64,000 nt of DNA from an uncultured Pseudomonadales bacterium. Its GTDB lineage: Bacteria > Pseudomonadota > Gammaproteobacteria > Pseudomonadales > Pseudohongiellaceae. A model generated the notes under the pieces. It searched no databases. It was not told where the DNA came from and was given only the letters and a program-made list of their open reading frames with translations. Positions 25,525 to 35,883 of the stretch are shown here, piece by piece. The stretch is from positions 39,901-103,900 of the forward strand of contig CALTDI010000015.1 of NCBI GenBank assembly GCA_943842505.1, written 5' to 3'. The position numbers and the translations under genes are program-made. How positions within the stretch are numbered: the stretch's first letter is position 1; each line of letters starts with the position of its first letter.

Positions 25525-25639
25525 GTTGGCATCCTGAATTGTCGTTGTACATTACGCTACATAAGAATTTTGATTCGGAGCATGAGGATACGGCAGCCTA
25601 GTGTTGGGTTCAAGTACCGACTATTCGTAATAAGACAGG

Positions 25640-26554
25640 CTATACCGCATCAACCAGTAACTCCCGGCTCAGCCCTTCTTTGCGAATTAGTGTCTTAAGC
25701 TGGCTCAGCGCTTCTATCTGAATCTGTCTGACCCGCTCTCGCGTTAGGCCTACTTCAACCCCTACGTTTTCCAGCGTATCAACGTCGTAGCCAGCCAAGC
25801 CAAAGCGCCGACAGATTATTTCTCGTTGTTTAGCCGTGAGTTGCTGCAGCCATTCTTCCAGACGCGATTTCATCTGCACTGTCTGTACATGGCTTCGCGG
25901 GTTCTGTTTCGACTGGCAGCTGAGCATATCTACAACAGTTGTTTCGGATTCTGCGGAGGCAGAGGCATCTACAGAGCTAAGTTTCTCGTTTAGAATCATC
26001 ATGCGCTCCACATCTATGCGCGAACAGCCAATCGATTCCGCGATCTCGCGAGGCCCCGCTTCTTGCCCTGTTTCTCTGACAGAATCTCGCTGAATGCGTA
26101 GATAGCTATTTAAGCGCTTCACGACGTGAACCGGCAAACGAATAGTTCGCGTCTGATTCATTAAGCCGCGCTCTATATTCTGTCGAATCCACCACGTTGC
26201 ATAAGTCGAGAAGCGAAAACCTTTCTCAGGATCGAATTTTTCTACCGCGTGGATTAGACCAAGATTGCCCTCTTCTATAAGGTCCAGAAGGGAGAGACCA
26301 CGATTAAGATAGCGCCTGGCAATTTTCACTACTAGTCGCAGATTGCTCTCTATCATTCTGCGCCTGCTTGCACTGTCCCCCTGCAGTGCACGCCGCCCAT
26401 AAAATACTTCTTCTTCTGCAGTCAGTAGAGGTGTGTGGCCGATATCTTTGAGGTAGAGACGGGTAGCATCGGCAGCGACGTCGGCTGCCTGAGAGCCCTT
26501 GCAGCTCAAGTTATGAGCCTCACCCGGCTGTGATATTAGATTTTTATTATTCAA
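25640..26554 (-). CDS. rpoS: Stationary-phase sigma factor RpoS
   Basis: The 304-aa sigma-70 family protein has region 1.2-2.4 ([66 protein letters not shown]), region 3 and the region 4 helix-turn-helix ([19 protein letters not shown]). Lack of the long RpoD region 1.1, and the opening [21 protein letters not shown], mark it as RpoS. AGGAG lies 7 nt before TTG 26554. RpoS governs the stationary-phase and general stress response. Unusually, nlpD is not upstream; ubiC is instead. Confidence 0.85.
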   Translation of the reverse strand: MNNKNLISQPGEAHNLSCKGSQAADVAADATRLYLKDIGHTPLLTAEEEVFYGRRALQGDSASRRRMIESNLRLVVKIARRYLNRGLSLLDLIEEGNLGLIHAVEKFDPEKGFRFSTYATWWIRQNIERGLMNQTRTIRLPVHVVKRLNSYLRIQRDSVRETGQEAGPREIAESIGCSRIDVERMMILNEKLSSVDASASAESETTVVDMLSCQSKQNPRSHVQTVQMKSRLEEWLQQLTAKQREIICRRFGLAGYDVDTLENVGVEVGLTRERVRQIQIEALSQLKTLIRKEGLSRELLVDAV

Positions 26555-26702
26555 TTAGTGACTCCTTCCCTGTAGCCTGACGAGCAGATGAGCACATCCA
26601 ATGTGCTGTAATGACACGCGCCTAATTAACGACAGAAGCGCGAGGAGATTACTCAATTAAAGTATAGAGCGCTTTGGAAAAATTACGAATTGTTTGTGTG
26701 GG

Positions 26703-27266
26703 CTAATCTAAAATAGCAGGGAGAAAGAACTCGGCAACCATAACTGGCTTCTTGAAGAGGTGGAAAAGGCTGCGTCTTCCCCAGGAACTCTCGGCAAAAT
26801 GAGTGATATCCATACCACTTCTAAGCAGGTCCGGATGACTAAACAGATACTCTCCCAGGGGCTTTTCGTTCAGTTCCAACACACGCCGCAGTGGGCTCAT
26901 CAAGCTAACTTCAGGAATAAGTGTGTGCGCCAGTACCCAGGGGGTGTTGTTGCCCAGAAGCACAACTTTTCGCGACCAGAACCTATGTCCGGCTGCTAGG
27001 GGGCCGAAGCGCGAGCGCACAGCTGGCTGTGGAACAGTAGTCCAACCCTCGGACTGCACCTCGACCCGAAAATTTCCCTTACTTTTTTCGACAAGTAACT
27101 GCGTCAGCGAACCGGAATCTAGAAGCCAGTTTTTCCATATATCACCGAGCTGTGAAACACACTCGCTTTCACTACGCCATTTGAATTGCGAATCCGAAAT
27201 ATCGGGCATCGCTACCTTCGTATTTGCGAACGCTAAAATGGGAGCTGCTTTCGATTGCAAGGGCAT
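26703..27266 (-). CDS. ubiC: Chorismate--pyruvate lyase UbiC
   Basis: The protein is 187 aa from the ATG at 27266. The track GTG at 27302 lies inside the preceding hairpin and would add 12 unconserved residues, so it is rejected. UbiC converts chorismate to 4-hydroxybenzoate and pyruvate, the first step of ubiquinone synthesis. WLLDSGSLTQLL, then VLAHTLIPEVSL, PLGEYLF and SWGRRSLFHLFKKPVMVAEFFLP match the family. UbiA usually lies beside it but is absent here. Cytoplasmic. Confidence 0.8.
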   Translation of the reverse strand: MPLQSKAAPILAFANTKVAMPDISDSQFKWRSESECVSQLGDIWKNWLLDSGSLTQLLVEKSKGNFRVEVQSEGWTTVPQPAVRSRFGPLAAGHRFWSRKVVLLGNNTPWVLAHTLIPEVSLMSPLRRVLELNEKPLGEYLFSHPDLLRSGMDITHFAESSWGRRSLFHLFKKPVMVAEFFLPAILD

Positions 27267-27291
27267 ATAGAGCCGGGGTGTATTGGAGAAA

Positions 27292-27325
27292 CTACCCCAC
27301 ACTGCAATATCGCAGTGTGGGGTAG
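27292..27325 (-). terminator. Strong hairpin ending the ompA-like gene
   Basis: CTACCCCACACTGC and GCAGTGTGGGGTAG form a perfect 14-bp stem with a 6-nt loop, 17 bp beyond the OmpA-like stop. Minus-strand sequence continues GTTTCTCC, a weak U-run. It could be a terminator or an mRNA-stabilising hairpin. Confidence 0.7.
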
Positions 27326-27341
27326 CTATTGCGATGTATTA

Positions 27342-28406
27342 CTAGCGCGGCCGGTAGTTTTGCAGCGTCTTAATGATCACTGTCATAACGCGACGATTCT
27401 GCTCACGGCCTGTGTCTGTATCGTTACTTGCCACCGGCTGCGACTCACCGAAGCCACGCGATGAAATACGACTCGCTTGCACGTTAAATCTATCTATCAT
27501 GACCTGACGAACAGCTGCGGCGCGACGGTCGGAAAGCCCCAGATTGTCCTGCTCAGTACCGCGACTATCCGTATGGCCTTCTAACTCGATGACCACATCG
27601 GGATACTGTGCCATGAAATCGGTCACTTCTTCTATTTCAGGGAAATATTCCGGCTTCACTTCCGAGCGATCGAAATCAAAGTTAACCATCAGCTCGACTC
27701 TTGCCACTTCTTCCACTGGAATCGGGCAACCATCTGCGTCTACGGCATAGTTTCTAGGAGTATCGGGACAGTTATCACGGCTATCCGGAACGCCATCTCG
27801 ATCTGCATCCGGTGCGGCCGCAGGTGTTGGAGCTGCCGGTGCAGCCGCCGTAGGCCTTGCTGCTGGCGCTGCTGCCGCTGGGCGAGAGCTCTTGCCACCG
27901 AAGCGGTAGACTAAGGCGGTATCAATACCCACATCAGAGTCTTCATGATCACGACCCAGGTACTGAAATGAACGAACGGCAGTACGCCAAGTCCACTTGT
28001 CGGAAATTTTGTAGCTTACGCCGCCGCCTATATCCCACAGCGTCTCATTATCGCCACCAAAATTGCTATTGCCCACACCACCGAGCACAAAAGTATCGAG
28101 AGCGCCAAGATTCACACCTAAATCATAGATGAGGTCCAACTTATAATGGTCAATATCAATTTCCCCACCGCCAGTCGTGCTGCTATCCAGATCAAACGTG
28201 CTCAACTCAAAGCTCAGTCGATCGGTAAAATCATAGCCTATGCCCAAGAAGTAGTTCGTATCTTGTTTGAGCCCAGTAGTATCATCGAATTCCATCCACT
28301 GCAGCCCAGGAGCCACATAGAATTGGCCTTCGGCAGCTAACGCCGCGGGTGAGATGAGCCACGTAGCAACAAATACAGCTGAAAATATTTTGGTAGGTAA
28401 ACGCAT
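27342..28406 (-). CDS. OmpA/OprF-like outer-membrane protein
   Basis: The 354-aa protein has a signal peptide (WLISPAALA), an N-terminal eight-stranded barrel (residues 25-175), an Ala/Pro-rich linker, a calcium-binding thrombospondin-type-3-like repeat (DADRDGVPDSRDNCPDTP) and a C-terminal OmpA peptidoglycan-binding domain (VNFDFDRSEVKPEYF, then ELEGHTDSRGTEQDNLGLSDRRAAAV). The layout is that of OprF-like porins that tie the outer membrane to peptidoglycan. It is monocistronic and ends in a strong hairpin. Confidence 0.9.
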   Translation of the reverse strand: MRLPTKIFSAVFVATWLISPAALAAEGQFYVAPGLQWMEFDDTTGLKQDTNYFLGIGYDFTDRLSFELSTFDLDSSTTGGGEIDIDHYKLDLIYDLGVNLGALDTFVLGGVGNSNFGGDNETLWDIGGGVSYKISDKWTWRTAVRSFQYLGRDHEDSDVGIDTALVYRFGGKSSRPAAAAPAARPTAAAPAAPTPAAAPDADRDGVPDSRDNCPDTPRNYAVDADGCPIPVEEVARVELMVNFDFDRSEVKPEYFPEIEEVTDFMAQYPDVVIELEGHTDSRGTEQDNLGLSDRRAAAVRQVMIDRFNVQASRISSRGFGESQPVASNDTDTGREQNRRVMTVIIKTLQNYRPR

Positions 28407-28777
28407 AGTAAGTTCTACAATATTAGCAAAATGATGGGTTGAAAAATTTGCGCATTATAGTGTTTCTACCGCATAGATAAAGCGCTATTGTAACAAATTT
28501 TCCCCTTTTTACCCTAACTACCTCGCTCGCACTACAGGCCTAGCAAAACCGAGTATTTGCGGCGGGGCTCTTCAGGACAAGTCCTTATATCGGCCAGATT
28601 TCAGCCTTCAAGAATTGGGGCTGAAATCTATTCGAAACCGGCTCAGTTAGAGCTAGCCGCCCTGTTACCATGCTAATACAATATAGACTTAGTAGAGAGA
28701 CCCCGAGAGTAGTGCCGAGTCATTGCTCAATTCTAGCCAAATAAAGATCGACCGAAGCATATCCCAGGTACCTCAGC
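28407..28777. promoter_or_regulatory. Intergenic region between ompA-like and phoR, with a perfect hairpin
   Basis: This 371-bp gap lies between the divergent starts of the OmpA-like gene and phoR. It contains AGATTTCAGCC and GGCTGAAATCT (28596-28629), a perfect 11-bp inverted repeat without a following U-run, so it is more likely a structured leader or operator than a terminator. No phoB gene and no clear Pho box are present. Confidence 0.5.
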
Positions 28778-30124
28778 TTGCAGAATTGGCGCACTGAACT
28801 AAATAGAATCTGCCTCCTGTTGTCGCTAGCCGCCATCGTAGGCTACGGCGTGGGGCACATAGGCTGGGTAATGCTGATAAGCCTGAGCCTCTATTATCTA
28901 TTCAACCTCTACCAGCTACGTCGTTTCAATCTGTGGCTCAACCGTGATTCCTCCGAAACTGACTCCGAGCCACCGGAAACCTTTGGCCTGTGGGGCGACA
29001 TTTTCGATGGCATCTACCGTCTGCAGAAACAGGAACGACGCGCTAGCTCCTATCTAGCCAACATCATCGACAAGGCTCAGGAGTCTTCTGCCGCACTCGA
29101 AATGGCGGTAGTCATGATTAACAAGCAGAACAATCTGGATTGGTGGAACCTGGCCGCCGAAGAATTACTGGGCTTCCAATACCCCAAGGACAGAAACCAG
29201 CCCATCACCAATCTGATTCGCGACCCTCGATTTTCAGATTATTTCTATAACGAAAACTACGACGACACACTGAAGATGGACGCGCCGGGGGAGAGCAGCA
29301 AAGTCTTAGAATTTCAAATCGCGTTATTTGGCGAGCACGAACGCCTGATGATAGTTCGCGATGTTACTCAGCTGCATAGGCTCGAATCGATGCGCAAGGA
29401 TTTTGTTGGAAATGTTTCCCATGAGCTAGGCACCCCGATCACCGTGATTAAGGGCTACCTCGAGGCCATTGTAGACAATCTGGATTCAATGGATGAAAGA
29501 TGGCATAAGCCAATACAGCAGATGCGGCAACAGTCCCTGCGCATGGAAAACATCGTGCGAGACCTGCTGATTCTATCTAGCCTAGAAACCAAGGGACTAA
29601 CCAAGACACAGAACTTTATCAAACTAACAACGCTTTTCTCGGAAATAGAGAACGATACTCAGCAGATGTTTAAGGACAAGCAGCATACTTTTGAGATCAT
29701 CTGCAATCCCGCCCTTTGCTTTACAGGCAAGCGCAGCGAAATCTATAGCGCCATATCGAACCTAGTTGTAAATGCCGCAAAATATACGCCTGCCGGAGGT
29801 CATATTCAGCTCTCGGCCGAGGCGAACGGCGGGCTCTTTGAGATTAGCGTGCAAGACGATGGCATTGGTATTGAAAGCCACCACATTCCCCGACTCACAG
29901 AACGCTTCTACCGGATCGATGGAAGCAGGTCATCAGATACAGGGGGAACGGGCTTGGGACTGGCGATAGTGAAGCACATACTCGCTAGACATGAAGGAGA
30001 GCTGGAGATTTCGAGCACCCACGGAGAAGGCAGCCGCTTTCTCTGTAGGCTGCCACTTTCGCGAGTAAGCTTAGAAGAAAGCGTATCAAAAACCAAAACG
30101 GAAGCTCTGAGCACCGACACTTAG
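28778..30124 (+). CDS. phoR: Phosphate-sensing histidine kinase PhoR
   Basis: The 448-aa protein has two closely spaced N-terminal membrane helices (residues 10-45), a PAS region (100-190), HisKA with His215 (GNVSHELGTP), and a HATPase with the N box (ISNLVVNAAKYTP), DDGIGIE and TGGTGLGLAIV. Membrane topology and the PAS region match PhoR, which phosphorylates PhoB when phosphate is low. The usual HELRTP is HELGTP here, an Arg to Gly change right after the phosphorylated His. phoB is not next to it. Start is TTG with CCCAGG upstream; no ATG occurs in frame. It is convergent with phoU (5 bp gap). Confidence 0.8.
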   Translation: MQNWRTELNRICLLLSLAAIVGYGVGHIGWVMLISLSLYYLFNLYQLRRFNLWLNRDSSETDSEPPETFGLWGDIFDGIYRLQKQERRASSYLANIIDKAQESSAALEMAVVMINKQNNLDWWNLAAEELLGFQYPKDRNQPITNLIRDPRFSDYFYNENYDDTLKMDAPGESSKVLEFQIALFGEHERLMIVRDVTQLHRLESMRKDFVGNVSHELGTPITVIKGYLEAIVDNLDSMDERWHKPIQQMRQQSLRMENIVRDLLILSSLETKGLTKTQNFIKLTTLFSEIENDTQQMFKDKQHTFEIICNPALCFTGKRSEIYSAISNLVVNAAKYTPAGGHIQLSAEANGGLFEISVQDDGIGIESHHIPRLTERFYRIDGSRSSDTGGTGLGLAIVKHILARHEGELEISSTHGEGSRFLCRLPLSRVSLEESVSKTKTEALSTDT

Positions 30125-30129
30125 AACGT

Positions 30130-30855
30130 CTAATCCGAGCGGGCGATTTTCTCTGCAACATTATCTAGAGGAGCGTGCCTAACATCCATCCCCTTGACCA
30201 GATAGATCACATGCTCGGAAACATTCTTTGCGTGATCTCCGATGCGCTCCAAAGCGCGCAATGCCCAGAGCAGATTTAACATACGACTAATACTTCGGGG
30301 GTCTTCCATCATATAGGTGATGAGAGAGCGCATTGCTGAGCCATACTCGTTATCAACGATTATGTCATCCTGCGCAATTTCCAGCGCGGCACTCGCATCG
30401 TAGCGAGCGAAGGCGTCGAGTGCCAGGCTCACCATTCTAGCCACTCGGTCTCCTAAATGTCTAAATTCGATTATGCCCTCGGGGAAGTCACCCTCCTCTG
30501 TTAATTTTATTGCCATCCGTGCAATTTTTGCAGACTCATCACCAATACGCTCCAGGTCGCGGACTGTCTTAATGATCGCAAGGACTAATCGTAAATCACT
30601 GGCAGCCGGCTGCCGTCTGGCCAGGATAAGATTGCATTCCTCATCGATCTTAATCTCCAATGCATCGATATTATTCTCTTCGACTAGCACTTCGCTAGCT
30701 AGACCACTGTCTGCAGAAGTGATCGAGAGCAATGCATCAGTTACCTGCTTCTCAACGGCACCCCCCATTTCAAGCATATGATTCTTGATATCTTCCAACT
30801 CGGCATTGAACTGTTGCGATATGTGTTGGCCATGGCCTTCGGCTTGAGGGTTCAT
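30130..30855 (-). CDS. phoU: Phosphate signalling regulator PhoU
   Basis: The 241-aa protein has two PhoU three-helix domains with the metal-binding-type repeats (RDLERIGDESAKIAR in the first, RALERIGDHAKNVSEH in the second). PhoU represses PhoR activity through the Pst transporter when phosphate is plentiful. It lies last in the pst operon, and AGGAAAAG precedes the ATG. Cytoplasmic, peripheral to the membrane. Confidence 0.9.
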   Translation of the reverse strand: MNPQAEGHGQHISQQFNAELEDIKNHMLEMGGAVEKQVTDALLSITSADSGLASEVLVEENNIDALEIKIDEECNLILARRQPAASDLRLVLAIIKTVRDLERIGDESAKIARMAIKLTEEGDFPEGIIEFRHLGDRVARMVSLALDAFARYDASAALEIAQDDIIVDNEYGSAMRSLITYMMEDPRSISRMLNLLWALRALERIGDHAKNVSEHVIYLVKGMDVRHAPLDNVAEKIARSD

Positions 30856-30907
30856 CTACTTTTCCTGACAAATTTGACTTGAGTTAGCTTAATTAAATAA
30901 GAGTTCT

Positions 30908-31768
30908 TTAACCGTAACGACCGGTTATATAATCTTCCGTTTGCTTTTCGCGAGGGTTCGTAAAGATAGTATCCGTGGCATCGAATTCAACCATATTGCC
31001 CATATACATAAACGCCGTATAGTCCGATACCCTGGCTGCCTGCTGCATATTGTGAGTTACGATCACAATGGTGTAATCATTCTTTAGCTCATTGATGAGC
31101 TCTTCAATCTTAAGTGTTGAGATCGGGTCCAACGCAGATGCCGGCTCATCCAGAAGCAACACCTCTGGCTCAACTGCTATAGTTCTCGCGATAACGAGAC
31201 GTTGCTGCTGACCACCCGACATGCCAAGCGCACTATCGTTCAGTCTGTCTTTTACTTCGTCCCAAAGGGCCGCCGCCTTTAATGACTTCTCGACAGCCTC
31301 ATCGAGGATACGCTTGGAATTTATTCCCTGAATGCGCAAGCCATAGGCAACATTTTCGTAGATAGACTTCGGGAACGGGTTGGGCTTCTGAAAGACCATA
31401 CCTACGCGCCGCCTGAGATCTGCCACGTCTACAGACTTCTGATAGATATCATCTCCATCCAGTGCTACGAGGCCTTCGATGACGCAGTCATCAACCAGAT
31501 CGTTCATGCGATTAAAACACCTTAGCAGACTGGATTTTCCGCATCCGCTAGGCCCAATGAAGGCAGTCACGCGCTGTTTTGGAATAGTCAGATTGATATC
31601 GATCAGTGCCTGTTTGTCTTTTGCGTAATACAGATTCAAATGTTCGATATCAATACAACTTGCCAGGGCTCCAATGTCTTTACTCTTCTCACCCAGCACA
31701 GACGACACATCCACAGTTCTAGTCGGGGATTGCGTGTCATTCGCCTGCTCACTATTCAACTCATTCAT
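30908..31768 (-). CDS. pstB: Phosphate ABC transporter ATPase PstB
   Basis: The 286-aa protein is PstB: Walker [10 protein letters not shown], signature [11 protein letters not shown], Walker [13 protein letters not shown] and an aromatic-rich [15 protein letters not shown] stretch typical of PstB. It energises phosphate import with PstA, PstC and PstS. The first 40 residues are an extra hydrophilic tail. It lies 26 bp downstream of pstA and 52 bp before phoU, in a single operon. Confidence 0.9.
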   Translation of the reverse strand: MNELNSEQANDTQSPTRTVDVSSVLGEKSKDIGALASCIDIEHLNLYYAKDKQALIDINLTIPKQRVTAFIGPSGCGKSSLLRCFNRMNDLVDDCVIEGLVALDGDDIYQKSVDVADLRRRVGMVFQKPNPFPKSIYENVAYGLRIQGINSKRILDEAVEKSLKAAALWDEVKDRLNDSALGMSGGQQQRLVIARTIAVEPEVLLLDEPASALDPISTLKIEELINELKNDYTIVIVTHNMQQAARVSDYTAFMYMGNMVEFDATDTIFTNPREKQTEDYITGRYG

Positions 31769-31794
31769 TGATCTTCGACCCGTAGTAGTAATTA

Positions 31795-33492
31795 TTAGAC
31801 GTCCAACGCCTTGTATTTCTCACGCAGATGATTTCTAAGCGCCACTGCCGTTAAATTTAGCCCGGCGATAACGATGACCAAAAGCAAAGCTGTTGCAAAG
31901 ACTAGTGGTCTGGCCGCCTCAATATTAGGGCTTTGAAAACCCACATCGTAAATATGAAAACCGAGATGCATGAACTTCTGCTCAAGGTGTAGATAGGGAT
32001 AATTTCCATCTAGCGGTAGTGACGGCGCTAATTTCACAACACCTACCAGCATTAAAGGTGCCACCTCTCCTGCCGCTCTCGCCACCGCGAGAATCAAGCC
32101 GGTCATCATCGCGGGGCTAGCCATGGGCAGCACCACGCGCCACAGCGTTTCAAATTTCGTCGCGCCCAGCGCCAAACTGCCCTCACGCACGCTTCTCGGA
32201 ATTCTGGCCAGACCTTCTTCGGTGGCGACGATAACCACTGGAACGGTTAGTAGCGCCAAGGTCAAGGATGCCCACAACAGACCGGGCGTTCCAAAGGTTG
32301 GTGCAGGCAAGGCTTCAGGATAAAAAATCTGATCGACTTCGGCGCCAAGTATATAGATAAAGAAACCCAGCCCGAAGACCCCATATACAATGGACGGCAC
32401 ACCGGCGAGATTATTAACTGCAATGCGAATAGCGCGAGTGATGAAGCCCTGACGGGCATATTCACGCAGATAGACAGCGGCAACGACTCCGAACGGTGTC
32501 ACAAACACAGACATCAGCATAACCATCATCACGGTACCAAAAATAGCCGGAAAAATACCGCCCTCTGTGTTCGCTTCCCGTGGCTCGGCGGTCAAAAACT
32601 CTCCCAGTTTCAGGAAGTAGGTTCCGATCTTACCGACCAGAGAGAGTTGATTCGGCTTATACGCGCGAACGATATCGGCAAAGCTAACCTCCGTCTCCTC
32701 ATCATTTGCCGCAACGAAAATTGCCGAATCTCTGTTCACCGTCTCATATAACGCAATTAGTTGAACCTGCAGCAGGTCATACTCTTCATCGAGTTCAGCC
32801 CTATCGCTATCAATCTCAGCTAAAGCTTCGGGCGTCAGCTCCTGATCGAGTTCCAGGCGACGCTCACGCAGCCGAAGACGTTCCATGGCGTAGTTGATCT
32901 GCCCTATTTCCTGGTTTTCAATCACATAGATATCGTCGCGAATATCCAATGCTCGCTCGAGACGCTCGTTAAAATCATTCCACCTGGCCGCTTCAATTGC
33001 TAACGCATCACCACTAAATGAAATCAGTTCAGAGTTTTCTTTGATGCCACTGAGATGACCGTAGAAATTGCCCCACTCTCGTCTCTCAAGAGCTATAACA
33101 TTCTGCGGATATTCGACATCATGTACGAAGTCACTAAGAACCCAGGTAAAATCTGCGCCGGTTAAATCTCTATTACCCAGCTTCAATAACTGACGCTCGT
33201 AGAATCCCTGCGCCTCATTAACCGGAATCCCCGATGATGCTATCTGCGCAGATATAACCATTTCACTTTCTACAAACTCACCGATAACTTGCGTGCTGAG
33301 GAGTTCACCAGACGATGTTGGCGGCGCATAGTTGGCCTGCATCACATCGCGAGGCCAGAAATGACTCATACCGCGGACGGTGAGCAAGGCCAGCAAACCT
33401 ACAACCATAAGAATACTGATAGCCACCGCTCCGGCATTTAGCCAAACCCAGGGCGTTCCTCTTCGCATCCATGTAGACATTTGCGTTTTCAT
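31795..33492 (-). CDS. pstA: Phosphate ABC transporter permease PstA, extended
   Basis: The C-terminal 250 residues form a normal PstA permease ([14 protein letters not shown], then the EAA loop in [32 protein letters not shown]). The protein is 565 aa, about double the classical 290, because about 250 residues (periplasmic, with coiled-coil-prone charge: [23 protein letters not shown]) separate the first helix from the transport domain. It overlaps pstC by 4 bp (ATGA), a sign of coupling. Similar extended permeases occur in marine gammaproteobacteria. Confidence 0.85.
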   Translation of the reverse strand: MKTQMSTWMRRGTPWVWLNAGAVAISILMVVGLLALLTVRGMSHFWPRDVMQANYAPPTSSGELLSTQVIGEFVESEMVISAQIASSGIPVNEAQGFYERQLLKLGNRDLTGADFTWVLSDFVHDVEYPQNVIALERREWGNFYGHLSGIKENSELISFSGDALAIEAARWNDFNERLERALDIRDDIYVIENQEIGQINYAMERLRLRERRLELDQELTPEALAEIDSDRAELDEEYDLLQVQLIALYETVNRDSAIFVAANDEETEVSFADIVRAYKPNQLSLVGKIGTYFLKLGEFLTAEPREANTEGGIFPAIFGTVMMVMLMSVFVTPFGVVAAVYLREYARQGFITRAIRIAVNNLAGVPSIVYGVFGLGFFIYILGAEVDQIFYPEALPAPTFGTPGLLWASLTLALLTVPVVIVATEEGLARIPRSVREGSLALGATKFETLWRVVLPMASPAMMTGLILAVARAAGEVAPLMLVGVVKLAPSLPLDGNYPYLHLEQKFMHLGFHIYDVGFQSPNIEAARPLVFATALLLVIVIAGLNLTAVALRNHLREKYKALDV

Positions 33493-35831
33493 ATCGTGCT
33501 GTACTTAGTCCTTAGGCGCTGCCTGACTATTTCTGCAACGTTATTAAACATGAACGTAAACATGAAGAGCACCAGAGCCGCGAGGAATAGAATTCGATAA
33601 TGCGTACTATCTACTTCTGACTCTGGAATCTCTACGGCAATATTTGCCGCCAGTGTACGCATGCCTTCGAATATATTGATATCCATGATAGGCGTGTTTC
33701 CCGTAGCCATAAGTACGATCATGGTTTCACCCACCGCTCGGCCCATGCCAATCATTAGTGCGCTGAAGATGCCCGGGCTCGCTGTAGGCAGCACTACTCT
33801 CTGCAGACTTTGCCAAGGCGTGGCGCCCAGAGCGAGAGAGCCATAGGTCAGTTGCTTGGGAACGGTGAAGATCGCGTCTTCCGCGATCGAGAAAATCGTC
33901 GGTATTACAGCAAAGCCCATGGCAAAACCCACAACCATTGCATTACGCTGGTCGTAACTAATACCCAGATCGTTTGTTATCCAGAAACGCATGTCGCCAC
34001 CGAAGAAGATGTTTTCAATAGGCACGGCAACCGCAAAAGACAGATAGGAAAACACAATAATAACGGGAATCAATATGCCGGCTTCCCAACCATCGGGAAC
34101 CGATTCACGAATTTTTCTGGGCAATTGGGTCCACGCAAAACTGGCCCCAAGAATGCTAAGTGGGAGTACGATCAGAATCGAAAAAATACCCAGTAAATTC
34201 TTCTCAACAAAGGGTGCCAGCCACAAACCCGCGAGGAAGCCAAGCACAACGGTTGGCAGCGCCTCCATCAGTTCGATTAAGGGCTTCACCTTGCGCCGCA
34301 TCGCGGGAGCCATAAAATAGCCGGTAAAGATTGCACCGCAGATCGCCAGAGGCGCCGCCAAGAGCATGGCGTAGAAAGCCGCTTTTAGCGTACCGAAAGA
34401 AAGTGGGACTAGAGAATACTTCGGCTCAAATTCATTGCTGGAAGCCGAAGACTGCCAAATATATTCCGGTTCTGAATAACCCTCATACCAGACCTTATCC
34501 CACAGCACAGACCAGGAGACTTCGGGGTGCTCGTTGCGAACCTCCCAAAAGCCGACCGCACCTTCGCTGGTCTCAAGGAGCAAGCCATCTCCGCGCGGGG
34601 AAAGAGCTATTAATCTGGGCTGTGCATTACTTATATCCTGAGAAAAGACTGCACGGTGTGCCGTTGTATTGTAGATCGAGAGACTACCCTGCCCGTCTAT
34701 ACTGACGAAGTTTTTCCGGCGCTGCTCAGGGGTCATCTTCAGTATAGGCTCTGCACTGGGACTAAATTCGCGCACCTTCTGCAATCGAGTCTGCCCCTCT
34801 TCTCGCGAGAGGAACCACTGCGCGACATTCCCCCCGTCGTCAGCGACCAATAAAGATATACCGCCCAAGAGAAAGACCACCTGCGTAGGCCTAACCCCGC
34901 CTTCGGTAAGAAACATCTCTATACCAAACTCATTACTTTGACCATTTCTGGCGGCGATCAAATCAAGAGTCCTGATCAGGCCATTACTGGAAATAAAATA
35001 GAGCCAGCGCTGATCGCCGCCGATGAACATCTGCTCAACATTCTGAACCAGCAGATCCAGCGGATAATTTTCAATATCGATCTCAGGATCGCCGCCCCCG
35101 ATATCGAATGCCGCAAACAGGCTCGTCTGCTTGCTAGCACTAATAAGGTTTACCGCGCCTCTGGCATCCGTTCCTGCAAGCATCAGAGTATCGCCAGAGG
35201 AACGCACTGCCAATCTAGCCAGAGCTGACCCCACGAATAGGGAGAACGGCTGCTGCCCGAAAGGGAAATCGATGACAGGCGTTAATGTCCGCCTATTATT
35301 TGGGCCGGAGAAACTGGTATCGAAGCCATAACGAGCAACAATGGCTTCACCATTGTCCAAGCCAAGCGCAAAGATGCCACTCTCTTCCGTGTCCAGGGCA
35401 AACTGGCTTATGGCCGCGCCTTCCGGGAGCTCGATATCCATGGCAGCGACGGTGGAACCATCTTCCACATCGAAGAACAAGACATCTGCCCTGTCGCCTA
35501 TGCGCATGCCTATCTCTGACTGTTCCTCTATCGCCAGATGCAGGGAATTGGAGTCGTAGCGATTCTCTAACTGATATTCATTTACCTTGTCCAGAGTCGC
35601 CGACTCGAACAGAGGTATCACTTCATAGAACAGGTACATGAAGATGAGCAGGATCGCCAATATGACGCTAACACCACCTATGGCGATGGCGACACTGGCC
35701 ACCTTGTCAGAGGCATGACGCATCTTCCGTCGAAAAGCCATACGACTCGAAGCCATCTGCAGCGGTGAAGATTTTCCGTCAGAGGCTTCCACGCTCTGGC
35801 TACCTGCTTGCTGATTTACTTCGTTTGACAT
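33489..35831 (-). CDS. pstC: Phosphate ABC transporter permease PstC, extended
   Basis: The protein is 780 aa, against about 300 for classical PstC. One helix near residues 45-70 is followed by about 400 periplasmic residues of repetitive beta-rich character (short turns such as DARGAVNLISAS and GGDQRWLYFISSNG), resembling a beta-propeller. The permease follows in the last 290 residues, with LPTVVLGFLAGLWLAP and the EAA loop [25 protein letters not shown]. Together with the extended PstA it would build a large periplasmic head beside PstS. Whether this domain binds PstS or phosphate is not known. Confidence 0.85.
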   Translation of the reverse strand: MSNEVNQQAGSQSVEASDGKSSPLQMASSRMAFRRKMRHASDKVASVAIAIGGVSVILAILLIFMYLFYEVIPLFESATLDKVNEYQLENRYDSNSLHLAIEEQSEIGMRIGDRADVLFFDVEDGSTVAAMDIELPEGAAISQFALDTEESGIFALGLDNGEAIVARYGFDTSFSGPNNRRTLTPVIDFPFGQQPFSLFVGSALARLAVRSSGDTLMLAGTDARGAVNLISASKQTSLFAAFDIGGGDPEIDIENYPLDLLVQNVEQMFIGGDQRWLYFISSNGLIRTLDLIAARNGQSNEFGIEMFLTEGGVRPTQVVFLLGGISLLVADDGGNVAQWFLSREEGQTRLQKVREFSPSAEPILKMTPEQRRKNFVSIDGQGSLSIYNTTAHRAVFSQDISNAQPRLIALSPRGDGLLLETSEGAVGFWEVRNEHPEVSWSVLWDKVWYEGYSEPEYIWQSSASSNEFEPKYSLVPLSFGTLKAAFYAMLLAAPLAICGAIFTGYFMAPAMRRKVKPLIELMEALPTVVLGFLAGLWLAPFVEKNLLGIFSILIVLPLSILGASFAWTQLPRKIRESVPDGWEAGILIPVIIVFSYLSFAVAVPIENIFFGGDMRFWITNDLGISYDQRNAMVVGFAMGFAVIPTIFSIAEDAIFTVPKQLTYGSLALGATPWQSLQRVVLPTASPGIFSALMIGMGRAVGETMIVLMATGNTPIMDINIFEGMRTLAANIAVEIPESEVDSTHYRILFLAALVLFMFTFMFNNVAEIVRQRLRTKYSTI

Positions 35832-35883
35832 GAATCTCTCAAGACTCGCTACTGCGATTTTAGATCTTCCTTGCTAAAACACA

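Noticed and set aside
26703-27302. GTG start for ubiC at 27302
   Set aside because: The start lies inside the 14-bp hairpin and the extra N-terminus is not conserved.
28407-28777. phoB upstream of phoR
   Set aside because: No ORF of suitable length or similarity lies in the gap.
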